From positions 1-7,183 of the forward strand of contig CANGUJ010000200.1 in NCBI GenBank assembly GCA_947456845.1: a DNA stretch of 7,183 nt, in the 5' to 3' direction. Below, piece by piece: positions 1 through 5,834 of the stretch. A model generated the notes under the pieces. The model did not search any database and had not been told where the DNA came from. It saw only the letters and a program-made list of their open reading frames with translations. How positions within the stretch are numbered: the stretch's first letter is position 1; every line of letters begins with the position of its first letter. The DNA is from Burkholderiales bacterium (GTDB lineage: Bacteria; Pseudomonadota; Gammaproteobacteria; Burkholderiales; JAEUOS01). The position numbers were made by a program, and so were the translations under genes.

Positions 1-206
1 CCGTAGGTCCGCACGATCCCGGCAAAATCGGGGTAGGCGCCTGGCGTCGCGGCCATGCCGGGCGCGCCCGCGGCGCCGGGTATCGCCGGCGCCGCGGAAG
101 CCTTGGCCTGGGCCACCAGGGGGAGTTGCATGCCGACATGGCCTGCGCCAAAGGCCGCCGCCACGGCGAGCGCAAGCAGACAGCGCTTCATGGTGATGCT
201 GATCAT
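1..206 (-). CDS. Do/HtrA-family periplasmic serine endopeptidase, N-terminal part (cut by window edge)
   Basis: Reading leftwards from an ATG at 206, 68 complete codons stay open to the window edge. The product begins MISITMKRCLLALAVAAAFG, a typical signal peptide (positive n-region, hydrophobic core), with likely cleavage after the Ala-rich stretch ending VAQAKA near residue 36. An Ala/Gly/Pro linker follows, then PDFAGIVRTYG at residues 58-68, which matches the segment just before the protease domain in DegP/DegQ/MucD proteins (usually continuing PAVVNI). Family members are periplasmic protease-chaperones that remove misfolded envelope proteins. The catalytic His-Asp-Ser triad and PDZ domains lie outside the window, so activity cannot be checked. 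The start at 206 is favoured by AGGAG at 217-213 with a 6-nt spacer; the inner Met (191) lies about 21 nt from that site. The gene is divergent from the histidine kinase. The family call rests on a short motif plus export signal, so it is probable rather than certain. Confidence 0.72.
   Translation of the reverse strand, partial: MISITMKRCLLALAVAAAFGAGHVGMQLPLVAQAKASAAPAIPGAAGAPGMAATPGAYPDFAGIVRTY
68..97. repeat. Perfect 12-bp inverted repeat with 6-nt loop inside the protease coding region
   Basis: CCGCGGCGCCGG (68-79) and its exact reverse complement CCGGCGCCGCGG (86-97) flank the 6-nt loop GTATCG. It falls in the Ala/Gly/Pro linker of the protease gene (about codons 37-46). In the mRNA it would form a very stable GC hairpin downstream of the start codon. 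No T-run follows on either strand, so it is not an ordinary intrinsic terminator. Compositional bias towards GCG/GCC/CCG codons could also produce it. Confidence 0.8.
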
Positions 207-212
207 CGGATT

Positions 213-217
213 CTCCT
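213..217 (-). promoter_or_regulatory. Ribosome binding site of the Do-type protease gene
   Basis: On the minus strand AGGAG lies 6 nt before the ATG at 206. It is the clearest Shine-Dalgarno site in the window and decides between the starts at 206 and 191. Confidence 0.75.
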
Positions 218-234
218 TCTGCGATCGGTTGACT

Positions 235-261
235 CCGTCCGCACGGAAAAGCGCACGGACG
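235..261. repeat. Nested short inverted and direct repeats in the protease/kinase spacer
   Basis: CGTCCG (236-241) and CGGACG (256-261) form a 6-bp inverted repeat, and GCACGGA occurs twice as a direct repeat 12 bp apart (241-247, 253-259). They lie 30-55 bp upstream of the protease start, where an operator could sit, but no known binding consensus is recognised. The rest of the 207-418 spacer has a second small palindrome (GTGCG-AC-CGCAC, 359-370) directly abutting CACGTG (370-375), and no clear paired -35/-10 promoter for the protease. Confidence 0.35.
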
Positions 262-383
262 CCTGCAGTTGCTCGGATAGACCGGTGGACGTGCGGAAGG
301 TTTTGCTTCCAGGCTGCGCTCTTGTGTATCGAATTGTTTCCCGCAGGCCGCGCCTACCGTGCGACCGCACACGTGAGATGGGG

Positions 384-389
384 TAAAGT
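384..389 (+). promoter_or_regulatory. Possible -10 element of the histidine kinase promoter
   Basis: TAAAGT, preceded by GGGG, resembles a sigma-70 -10 hexamer and is placed so that transcription would begin near 396, about 23 nt before the kinase start at 419. No convincing -35 is seen at the right distance (GCGACC at 17 bp). A similar GGTAAACT stands before pcnB. Confidence 0.28.
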
Positions 390-398
390 CGATCCACG

Positions 399-422
399 AT
401 GTCCCCGGAAACCATGTCTTGA
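399..422 (+). other. Seven-codon leader ORF overlapping the kinase start
   Basis: ATG at 399 opens a seven-codon ORF (MSPETMS) that ends with TGA at 420-422, so its stop overlaps the kinase TTG start (419-421) as TTGA. This layout would allow ribosomes finishing the leader to restart on the kinase. No strong Shine-Dalgarno site precedes ATG 399. It may be coincidence; the alternative is a base error that splits a true ATG start from the kinase frame. Confidence 0.2.
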
Positions 423-2215
423 GCAATCGGGCCGCCCTCGCCGACTTCGGCGGAGTTTTCGCAGAGCCGCTGGCGCAGGCTTGCCTGGTGGGGATGGTGC
501 TCAACCTCACCGCTTGCATGGCGAGCGGTTTTTTCTGGCGCCGCGACCGCGCCGAGGGTTTCCTCGCCTATTGGTCGGCCGGCTATGCATTCGGCGCGTT
601 GCGGTGGGTCGCCACGTATTTCGCTCTAAGGCACGATGCCCCAGCGGCCGTTCTGCTCGCCGGACTGAGCGCCAGCGCAGCGCTGTCGCTGGAACTGACC
701 GGTGCTTACAGCCTCATCGACCAGCGCAGGAAAAGCCTGCGGACAATGTTCCTCGGCTTGCTCGCGATCCTCGTGACCCTAACGCTGGCCTCGGTCAGCC
801 ACAACATGCTCGCACCTGTGTTTGGCATGGTCAGCCTCGCGATACTCGGCTCGGCGGCGGCGATTTTCTGGCGCGCGCATGCGGTCCAGCCGCTGTCGGC
901 CTACCGCATCGCCGCCTTCGCCATGTTGTTCAACTTCGTGGCCTGGGCGCTGGGCCTGGCGCTCATGGGCCGCACGTTCGTGATCACCATTTTTCCGCCG
1001 CTGCTGACGCTGCCGACGATGATCGCTTTCTTCAGCATCGCCTACCAGCGGGCACTAGCCAACGTGCGCGATTCCGAGCAGACCGTCAATACGCTGTTCG
1101 ATACCGTGCCGATGCCGGTGGTCATTTCCCGCCCGCCCGAGGGCGCGATCGAACGCTTCAACCGGCGCGCGCAGGAACTGTTCGGCCTGAACGCGGATGT
1201 TCACATCGGCAAGAGCGCCCCGCAATCGGGCATGGTGGCCGACATCGAGAAATGCGACGCGATGCACCTGGAGCTCGCCGCCGGCCGCGATGTGCGCAAC
1301 AGCGAAGGCCTCTATCGCACCACCTCCGGCCAGCCTCTGCAGATGTCGGTCAATGCCAGCCGTGTCGAACTGCGCGACGGGGTTCGCTATGTGTTCGCCC
1401 TGTACGATCTTTCGGACATACGGCGCGTCGAACAGGCCCTGCAGGAGCTCAACGCCTCGCTGGAACAACAGGTGGCCGACCGCACGCGCGACCTTGAATC
1501 CTTCAGCTTCTCGGTGTCCCATGATCTGCGGGCTCCGCTGCGCGCCATCGATGGCTACGCCGCCATGCTGGCCGACGAGGCGGGCGAATCGCTGTCGGCC
1601 CCGGCGCTCGCGTGTATCGCCCGCATCCGCGAAAACTGCCAGCGCATGGGACAGATGATCGACGCCATGATTTCCATGGCGCGGCTCGGCGCGGCGCGCT
1701 TCGAGCCGACGCTGGTCGACATCTCCGCCCTGGCGGCCGAGATTGCCCGCGATCTCGAGACAGCGGACCCGCAACGCCGGGTTGAAGTACGCATCGAACC
1801 CTGGATGCGCGCGACCGCCGACATCGGTGCGGTGCGCGTGATCCTGGAAAACCTGATGCGCAACGCATGGAAGTATTCCTCGAAGGTGCCGCTGGCGCAG
1901 ATCACCGTCGGCAGCGAAACGCGCGGCAGCACGCGCGTCTATTTCGTGCGCGACAACGGCGCAGGATTCGACATGCAGCGCGCCGGCGAATTGTTCCAGC
2001 CATTTGCGCGCCTGCACGACGCCGCGCAATTCGAAGGCGACGGCATTGGCCTTGCCACCGTCGCGCGTGTCATCCGCAGTCTCGGCGGCCGCATCTGGGC
2101 CGAAGGCAAGCCTGGCGAAGGCGCCACCTTCCGCTTCACCCTCGGGCCCGCCGAAGCGCGTCAGCGCGAGGCCGATGCCGCGCGCAACAATCCCGGCGGC
2201 CGGAAAAGCACCTAG
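419..2215 (+). CDS. Membrane-bound PAS sensor histidine kinase (orphan)
   Basis: A 598-aa two-component sensor kinase expected in the inner membrane. Residues about 16-208 contain roughly seven hydrophobic helices, a sensory module I cannot assign to a named family. A PAS-like region follows (about 215-333), then a coiled-coil linker (335-362). The HisKA dimerisation domain has the H-box SFSVSHDLRAPLRAIDGY with the phospho-acceptor His368. The ATPase domain shows the N-box (ENLMRNAWKY, N478 and N482), G1 (DNGAGF, 512-517), F-box (LFQPFARLH), G2 (GDGIGLA, 540-546) and GEGATF (566-571). All catalytic motifs are present; no receiver domain is fused and no response regulator lies in the window. 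The start is TTG: the frame is open back to a TGA at 374-376 with no ATG or GTG before 419, and only a weak GGAA (407-410) serves as ribosome site. It is divergent from the protease and convergent with purM. Signal and partner are unknown. Confidence 0.93.
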   Translation: MSNRAALADFGGVFAEPLAQACLVGMVLNLTACMASGFFWRRDRAEGFLAYWSAGYAFGALRWVATYFALRHDAPAAVLLAGLSASAALSLELTGAYSLIDQRRKSLRTMFLGLLAILVTLTLASVSHNMLAPVFGMVSLAILGSAAAIFWRAHAVQPLSAYRIAAFAMLFNFVAWALGLALMGRTFVITIFPPLLTLPTMIAFFSIAYQRALANVRDSEQTVNTLFDTVPMPVVISRPPEGAIERFNRRAQELFGLNADVHIGKSAPQSGMVADIEKCDAMHLELAAGRDVRNSEGLYRTTSGQPLQMSVNASRVELRDGVRYVFALYDLSDIRRVEQALQELNASLEQQVADRTRDLESFSFSVSHDLRAPLRAIDGYAAMLADEAGESLSAPALACIARIRENCQRMGQMIDAMISMARLGAARFEPTLVDISALAAEIARDLETADPQRRVEVRIEPWMRATADIGAVRVILENLMRNAWKYSSKVPLAQITVGSETRGSTRVYFVRDNGAGFDMQRAGELFQPFARLHDAAQFEGDGIGLATVARVIRSLGGRIWAEGKPGEGATFRFTLGPAEARQREADAARNNPGGRKST

Positions 2216-2231
2216 GGGTGGACCGGCCTAG
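2212..2231. repeat. Small inverted repeat over the two convergent stop codons
   Basis: CTAGG (2212-2216) and CCTAG (2227-2231) form a 5-bp stem spanning the kinase TAG and the purM TAG. On the minus strand, purM transcripts would meet the stem and then TTTT four bases later, so it could be a weak purM terminator. The stem is too short to call one with confidence, and the plus strand has no T-run. Confidence 0.2.
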
Positions 2232-3262
2232 ACAACGGCAGCCTGAGCCTGGCCGGCGGCGCGCTCGATGATCTCGCCGATGCACCAGACGGTTTCACCC
2301 GCGGCGGCAAGCTCGGCTTGAGCGCGCGCGGCGTCGGCGGCCGCCACGATCACCGCCATGCCGATGCCGCAATTGAACACGCGATGCATTTCCGCGTCGG
2401 CCACCCCGCCGTGCCGTTGCAGCCAACCGAACAGCGGCGGCATGACCCATGCGTCGCGATGCAGTACCGCCGCGAGGTTCTCACCAAGCACACGCGGCAC
2501 GTTTTCGACCAGGCCACCGCCGGTGATATGCGCCATGCCCTTGATCGGAAGCACCTGCATGAGGGCGAGCAGGGGCTTCACATAAATCCGCGTCGGCTCC
2601 ATCACGACGTCGCGCAAGGGCCGGCCATGAAAGTCCGCGTCCATGTCGGGAGCGGCGCGCTCGACGATGCGGCGCAGCAGCGAGTAGCCGTTGGAGTGGG
2701 CGCCACTCGAAGCCAAGCCGAGAACCACGTCGCCCGGCGCTATGCCCTTGCCGTCGATGATCCGCGATTTCTCCACCGCGCCGACGGCAAAGCCGGCGAG
2801 ATCGTACTCGCCCGCCGGATACATGCCGGGCATCTCGGCCGTTTCGCCGCCGATCAGCGCGCATCCGGCCTGCTCGCATCCGCGCGCGATGCCGCCGACC
2901 ACCTGTGCGGCGGTATCGACGTCGAGCTTGCCGCAGGCGAAGTAATCCAGAAAGAACAGCGGCTCCGCCCCCTGCACGAGGATATCGTTGACGCTCATGG
3001 CCACCAGGTCGATGCCGACCGTATCGTGCTTGTTCAGGTGGAATGCCAGCTTGAGTTTGGTACCCACGCCGTCGGTGCCGGAGACCAGGACCGGCTCCCG
3101 GTAGCGCTTGGGCACCTCGAAGAGCGCGCCGAAACCGCCGATGCCGGCCAGTACACCCTCGCGCATGGTTTTCCTGGCCATCGGCTTGATGCGGTCGACC
3201 AGCGCGTCGCCGGCATCGATGTCCACGCCGGCATCGCGATAGGAAAGGGGGAGATTGCTCAT
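2228..3262 (-). CDS. purM: Phosphoribosylformylglycinamidine cyclo-ligase (AIR synthetase)
   Basis: A 344-aa cytoplasmic enzyme, essentially the length of the E. coli protein (345). It catalyses the ATP-dependent ring closure of formylglycinamidine ribonucleotide to 5-aminoimidazole ribonucleotide, the fifth step of de novo purine synthesis. Family hallmarks appear in order: LSYRDAGVDIDAGDALVDRI (5-24), SGTDGVGTKLKLAF (61-74), VNDILVQGAEPLFFLDYF (91-108), GGETAEMPGMY (138-148), the SSGAHSNGYSLLR loop (185-197), HITGGGLVENVPRVL (245-259) and NCGIGM (297-302). The start at 3262 is chosen because MSNLPLSYRDAG matches the usual N-terminus; the frame stays open upstream to 3373, but that 37-residue extension has no family resemblance. 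The ribosome site is weak (GAGG, more than 10 nt away). The gene stands alone on its strand, divergent from the permease, and ends 12 bp from the kinase stop. A TAGAAT at 3387-3382 is its likely -10. Confidence 0.97.
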   Translation of the reverse strand: MSNLPLSYRDAGVDIDAGDALVDRIKPMARKTMREGVLAGIGGFGALFEVPKRYREPVLVSGTDGVGTKLKLAFHLNKHDTVGIDLVAMSVNDILVQGAEPLFFLDYFACGKLDVDTAAQVVGGIARGCEQAGCALIGGETAEMPGMYPAGEYDLAGFAVGAVEKSRIIDGKGIAPGDVVLGLASSGAHSNGYSLLRRIVERAAPDMDADFHGRPLRDVVMEPTRIYVKPLLALMQVLPIKGMAHITGGGLVENVPRVLGENLAAVLHRDAWVMPPLFGWLQRHGGVADAEMHRVFNCGIGMAVIVAAADAARAQAELAAAGETVWCIGEIIERAAGQAQAAVV

Positions 3263-3285
3263 GGGGTTGATGCCCGCCTCGCAGG

Positions 3286-3291
3286 TAGAAT
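3286..3291 (+). promoter_or_regulatory. Possible -10 element reading towards the permease-hda cluster
   Basis: TAGAAT, in the longer GGTAGAATCCG, is a near-consensus sigma-70 -10. A start near 3299 would give a leader of about 147 nt before the permease ATG. TTGATG (3267-3272) is nearby but only 13 bp upstream, too close for a standard -35. The hexamer lies just upstream of the purM start, so both genes would share this spacer. Confidence 0.33.
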
Positions 3292-3381
3292 CCGTGTCTT
3301 GCCTGGGAACGCGCCCCGAACAGGCGGCCGGACCGGCCCATGGCAAGGCGGACGACGCCGACACCGGCGTCAAGGCAGCGG

Positions 3382-3387
3382 ATTCTA
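3382..3387 (-). promoter_or_regulatory. Likely -10 element of the purM promoter
   Basis: On the minus strand TAGAAT (in GCTAGAATCCGCTGCC) lies 120 bp before the purM ATG, predicting a leader of about 112 nt. TAGAATCCG is identical to the motif facing it at 3286-3294. The matching -35 is poor (CCGGAA at 17 bp). No PurR-like palindrome or riboswitch architecture is recognised in the leader. Confidence 0.4.
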
Positions 3388-3445
3388 GCCCACCCGCCCG
3401 GATTTTCCGGCATCTGATCCAGTACTCCTCCCATCAAGCACGCCG

Positions 3446-4510
3446 ATGCACATTCGCCCCGAGCAGCTGCAGTCCGCCTGGTGGATCGCCCTGGGCTTGG
3501 GCCTGGTCTGGGTGCTGTATCTGCTCGGCCCCATCCTCACGCCTTTTCTTGCGGGCGCGGTGCTGGCCTATATCCTGAACCCCGGCGTCGATTGGCTGGC
3601 GCGCCGCCGCGTGCCCCGCGCAGCGGGGGCCACGCTGATGATCCTGCTGGTCGTCCTCATCGTGCTGCTTCTGGCCCTGATCATCGCGCCGCTCATCCAG
3701 AAACAGGCAGCGGAGCTGTCGATGCGGATACCCTCGCTTCTGACCAGGCTCGACGAAGTCGCGGCGCCGCGCCTGAAGGCATGGTTCGACTGGGACATCC
3801 ATTTCGACGCGGCTTCGATCAAGGCCTTCATCGCCGAGCATTGGCAAAGCGACGACGGACTGGCCAAGCGCCTGCTGTCCTCGTTGAAACTCGGCGGCCT
3901 GGCCATCGCAGGCCTGCTCGGCAACCTGATGCTGATTCCCCTGGTGCTGTTCTACCTGCTGGCGGACTGGAACGACCTGCTCGCGCGCATAGACCGCGTG
4001 ATCCCGCGCCGCATTCATGCCAAGGTGCGCGGCATCGCTGCGGAGATCGATGCCGTGCTGGCAGAGTTCCTGCGCGGGCAGCTGTCCGTGATGGGCCTGC
4101 TTGCGCTCTACTACAGCGTTGCACTTTGGATCGGCGGCATCGATTTCGCCCTGCCGATCGGCATCATCACCGGCGGACTGGTGTTCGTACCCTACCTCGG
4201 ATTCGCCACCGGCCTGCTGCTCGCCCTGATGGTCGCCGCCCTGCAGCTCGACGGGCTGCACAGCCTGGTCATCGTGGCAGCCGTGTTTGGCCTCGGCCAG
4301 GTGCTCGAGAGCTTTTATCTGACCCCGCGCATCGTCGGCGACCGCATCGGCCTGCATCCGCTTGCGGTGGTGTTCGCTCTGCTCGCGTTCGGGCAGGTGT
4401 TCGGCTTTTTCGGCATCCTGCTCGCCCTGCCGGCGTCCGCCATCCTGCTGGTAGGCCTGCGCCATCTCAACCAGGCGTACTTCGCCAGCCCGTTCTACAA
4501 GCAGCCATGA
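3446..4510 (+). CDS. PerM/AI-2E-type family membrane permease
   Basis: A 354-aa integral membrane protein of the AI-2E transporter (PerM/YdiK) family. Hydrophobic helices lie at about 11-28, 30-45, 61-84, 150-173, 213-232, 236-264, 271-290 and 304-340; the hydrophilic region between the third and fourth (about 85-148) is typical of the family. Signature segments are FLRGQ (208-212), the GG-x-FVPYLGFATG block (243-256) and PRIVGDRIGLHPLAVVFALL (294-313), followed by the FGILLALPASAILLV end (322-336). Members have been linked to export of small molecules such as autoinducer-2, or to sodium/proton antiport; nothing here fixes the substrate, and the family name should not be read as proof of AI-2 transport. 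The ATG at 3446 begins MHIRPEQLQSAWW with no strong ribosome site. The stop TGA (4508-4510) overlaps the hda start as ATGA, so this is the first gene of a translationally coupled cluster. Confidence 0.92.
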   Translation: MHIRPEQLQSAWWIALGLGLVWVLYLLGPILTPFLAGAVLAYILNPGVDWLARRRVPRAAGATLMILLVVLIVLLLALIIAPLIQKQAAELSMRIPSLLTRLDEVAAPRLKAWFDWDIHFDAASIKAFIAEHWQSDDGLAKRLLSSLKLGGLAIAGLLGNLMLIPLVLFYLLADWNDLLARIDRVIPRRIHAKVRGIAAEIDAVLAEFLRGQLSVMGLLALYYSVALWIGGIDFALPIGIITGGLVFVPYLGFATGLLLALMVAALQLDGLHSLVIVAAVFGLGQVLESFYLTPRIVGDRIGLHPLAVVFALLAFGQVFGFFGILLALPASAILLVGLRHLNQAYFASPFYKQP

Positions 4511-5139
4511 ACATGCGGCAGATGGTGCTGGGCCTGTCCGAAGGCGCGCCGCCGACGTTCGACAACTTCGTGCCCGGTCGCAATGCGGCCGCCCTGGCCG
4601 CCCTGGCCGCCCTGGGCACGCCCGCCGCGGCCGACCGCTGCCTGTACCTGTGGGGCGAGCCGGGCAGCGGACGCAGCCATCTGCTGACCGCCTGGCGGAC
4701 GCGGCATGCCGGCGCCGGCCATTGCCATGCCATCGATGACGTCGAGCGCCTCGACGCGGCCGCCCAGATCGCCCTGTTCAACCTCTACAACCGCGCCCGC
4801 GCCGGGGACGCTTGGCTGCTGGTGGCGGGCCCCTGTGCGCCGGCGCAGCTGACTCTGCGCGACGACGTCAAGAGCCGGCTGTCATGGGGCCTGTCGTTCG
4901 AGATCCTGCCGCTCACCGACGACGAAAAACGCGCCGCGCTCAGCAACCGCGCGCGCGAACATGGGATGCCGATGACGCCGGAGATGCTCGACTACCTGCT
5001 CAGCAGGGCGCGGCGAGACATGCCCTCGCTGATTGCGCTGATCGACGCCCTCGACATGTTCTCGCTCGAAACCAAGCGCCCGCTCACCCTGCCGCTGGTG
5101 CGCGAACTCCTCAACCAGAACCAGACGCTGCCGCTATGA
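4507..5139 (+). CDS. hda: DnaA regulatory inactivator Hda (short form)
   Basis: A 210-aa AAA+ protein related to the DnaA ATPase domain. With the loaded sliding clamp, Hda stimulates ATP hydrolysis by DnaA and so prevents over-initiation at oriC. The N-terminal QMVLGL (5-10) fits the clamp-binding position occupied by QLSLPL in E. coli Hda. The Walker A region is WGEPGSGRSHLL (49-60), with the Arg in place of Lys usual for Hda. A Walker B-like IDDVE (76-80), LFNLYNR (90-96), the box VII arginine finger in SRLSWGL (R124) and a sensor II-like RRDM (169-172) follow. The ATG at 4507 overlaps the permease stop, without its own ribosome site. Oddities: about 25 residues fewer than E. coli Hda (as recalled) between Walker A and Walker B, accounting for most of its shorter length, and a 9-bp triple repeat at codons 28-36. 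A DnaA paralogue of other function is less likely given the clamp motif and lack of a DNA-binding domain. Confidence 0.9.
   Translation: MNMRQMVLGLSEGAPPTFDNFVPGRNAAALAALAALGTPAAADRCLYLWGEPGSGRSHLLTAWRTRHAGAGHCHAIDDVERLDAAAQIALFNLYNRARAGDAWLLVAGPCAPAQLTLRDDVKSRLSWGLSFEILPLTDDEKRAALSNRAREHGMPMTPEMLDYLLSRARRDMPSLIALIDALDMFSLETKRPLTLPLVRELLNQNQTLPL
4588..4614 (+). repeat. Three perfect tandem copies of a 9-bp unit inside hda
   Basis: GCCGCCCTG is repeated exactly three times and encodes Ala-Ala-Leu three times (residues 28-36) in the helix before the Walker A strand. In-frame gain or loss of copies by slippage would change helix length without a frameshift. Confidence 0.85.
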
Positions 5140-5804
5140 ACCTGGCCCTTTTCGACCTCGACAATACCCTGATCGCCATCGACAGCGACCACGCCTGGGG
5201 TCGCTACCTGGTCGCGCGCGGGATCGTCGACTCCCGGGAGTTCGACCGCAAGAACGACTATTTCTACGAGCGCTACAAGGCCGGAACGCTGGATATCCAC
5301 GAATACCTGCTGTTCGCGCTGGCGCCGCTGGCGGGCCGCGCGCGCGCCGAAATCGACGCCTGGCATGCCGACTTCATGCGCACGGTGATCCGCCCGGCGA
5401 TCGGCGCGAAGGCGCGCGAGTTGGTGCGTGCGCATCTTGCGGCCGGCGACATCTGCTGCTGCGTGACCGCCACCAACGCCTTCGTCACCGCGCCGATCGC
5501 CCGCGAATTCGGCATCCCGCACCTGATCGCCTGCGACCTGGAGGAGCATGCGGGCGTCTATACCGGCAGGCCCACCGGCATCCCGAGTTTCCAGCACGGC
5601 AAGATCCTGCGCGTCGAGGGCTGGCTCGCCACCATGGGAAAGCGCATCGCCGACTTTCCGGTGAGCCGCTTCTACAGCGACTCGCGCAACGACATTCCAC
5701 TGCTTGAACGCGTCACCCATGCCGTCGCGGTCGACCCCGACGACACCCTGCGCGACATGGCCGTCGAGCGCGGCTGGCCGGTGTTGTCCCTGCACGACCG
5801 GTAA
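5136..5804 (+). CDS. HAD-superfamily subfamily IB phosphatase (SerB-like)
   Basis: A 222-aa cytoplasmic hydrolase with all four HAD motifs: motif I FDLDNTL (6-12; nucleophile Asp7, acid/base Asp9), motif II VTATN (110-114; Thr111), motif III Lys156 in FQHGK, and motif IV YSDSRNDIPLL (180-190; Asp182 and Asp186 for magnesium). The helical cap between motifs I and II and the length fit the HAD-IB hydrolase family (phosphoserine phosphatase-like). Members act on small phosphomonoesters; some relatives act as histidinol-phosphate phosphatases, but the substrate cannot be read from sequence, and there is no his or ser gene nearby. Three consecutive cysteines (107-109) directly precede motif II, which is unusual. 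The start overlaps the hda stop as ATGA (5136-5139) and lacks a ribosome site, implying translational coupling. The stop lies 30 bp before pcnB. Confidence 0.92.
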   Translation: MNLALFDLDNTLIAIDSDHAWGRYLVARGIVDSREFDRKNDYFYERYKAGTLDIHEYLLFALAPLAGRARAEIDAWHADFMRTVIRPAIGAKARELVRAHLAAGDICCCVTATNAFVTAPIAREFGIPHLIACDLEEHAGVYTGRPTGIPSFQHGKILRVEGWLATMGKRIADFPVSRFYSDSRNDIPLLERVTHAVAVDPDDTLRDMAVERGWPVLSLHDR

Positions 5805-5820
5805 CAGGCGACCGGCAAGG

Positions 5821-5826
5821 TAAACT
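5821..5826 (+). promoter_or_regulatory. Possible -10 element before pcnB
   Basis: TAAACT, preceded by GG, sits 8 bp before the pcnB ATG at 5835. A start near 5833 would give an almost leaderless message for that ATG, or a leader of about 56 nt for the downstream ATG at 5889. There is no matching -35 (nearest TTGTCC is 31 bp upstream). It may simply be part of a continuous transcript. Confidence 0.2.
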
Positions 5827-5834
5827 GCCCGCAA

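Noticed and set aside
295..310. GGAAG-GTTTTG-CTTCC hairpin as a terminator
   Set aside because: Five-bp stem with the T-run inside the loop and none after the stem; no gene ends here.
207..418. SigmaE-type promoter for the protease gene
   Set aside because: GGAA-containing words occur on the minus strand, but none has a fitting TCTGA/TCAAA-like partner at 15-17 bp.
55..1497. 480-codon plus-strand open frame across the protease and kinase genes
   Set aside because: It runs antisense through the protease start and then in another frame of the kinase; the product is Arg/Pro/Ala-rich with no domain, as expected for a shadow in GC-rich DNA.
3263..3373. 37-codon N-terminal extension of purM
   Set aside because: The frame is open, but PurM proteins normally begin close to the LSYRDAG segment, and the extension overlaps the predicted leader.
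2318..3388. 356-codon plus-strand open frame opposite purM
   Set aside because: The minus strand encodes an intact, full-motif PurM; the opposing product is His/Arg-rich and has no recognisable domain.
3434..4465. 343-codon minus-strand open frame opposite the permease
   Set aside because: Rich in Gln, His and Asp, the pattern made by reading a hydrophobic membrane-protein gene backwards; no domain.
5226..5245. 12-bp palindrome ACTCCCGGGAGT inside the phosphatase gene as an operator
   Set aside because: It lies within coding sequence, far from any start, and is a single chance-sized palindrome in GC-rich DNA.
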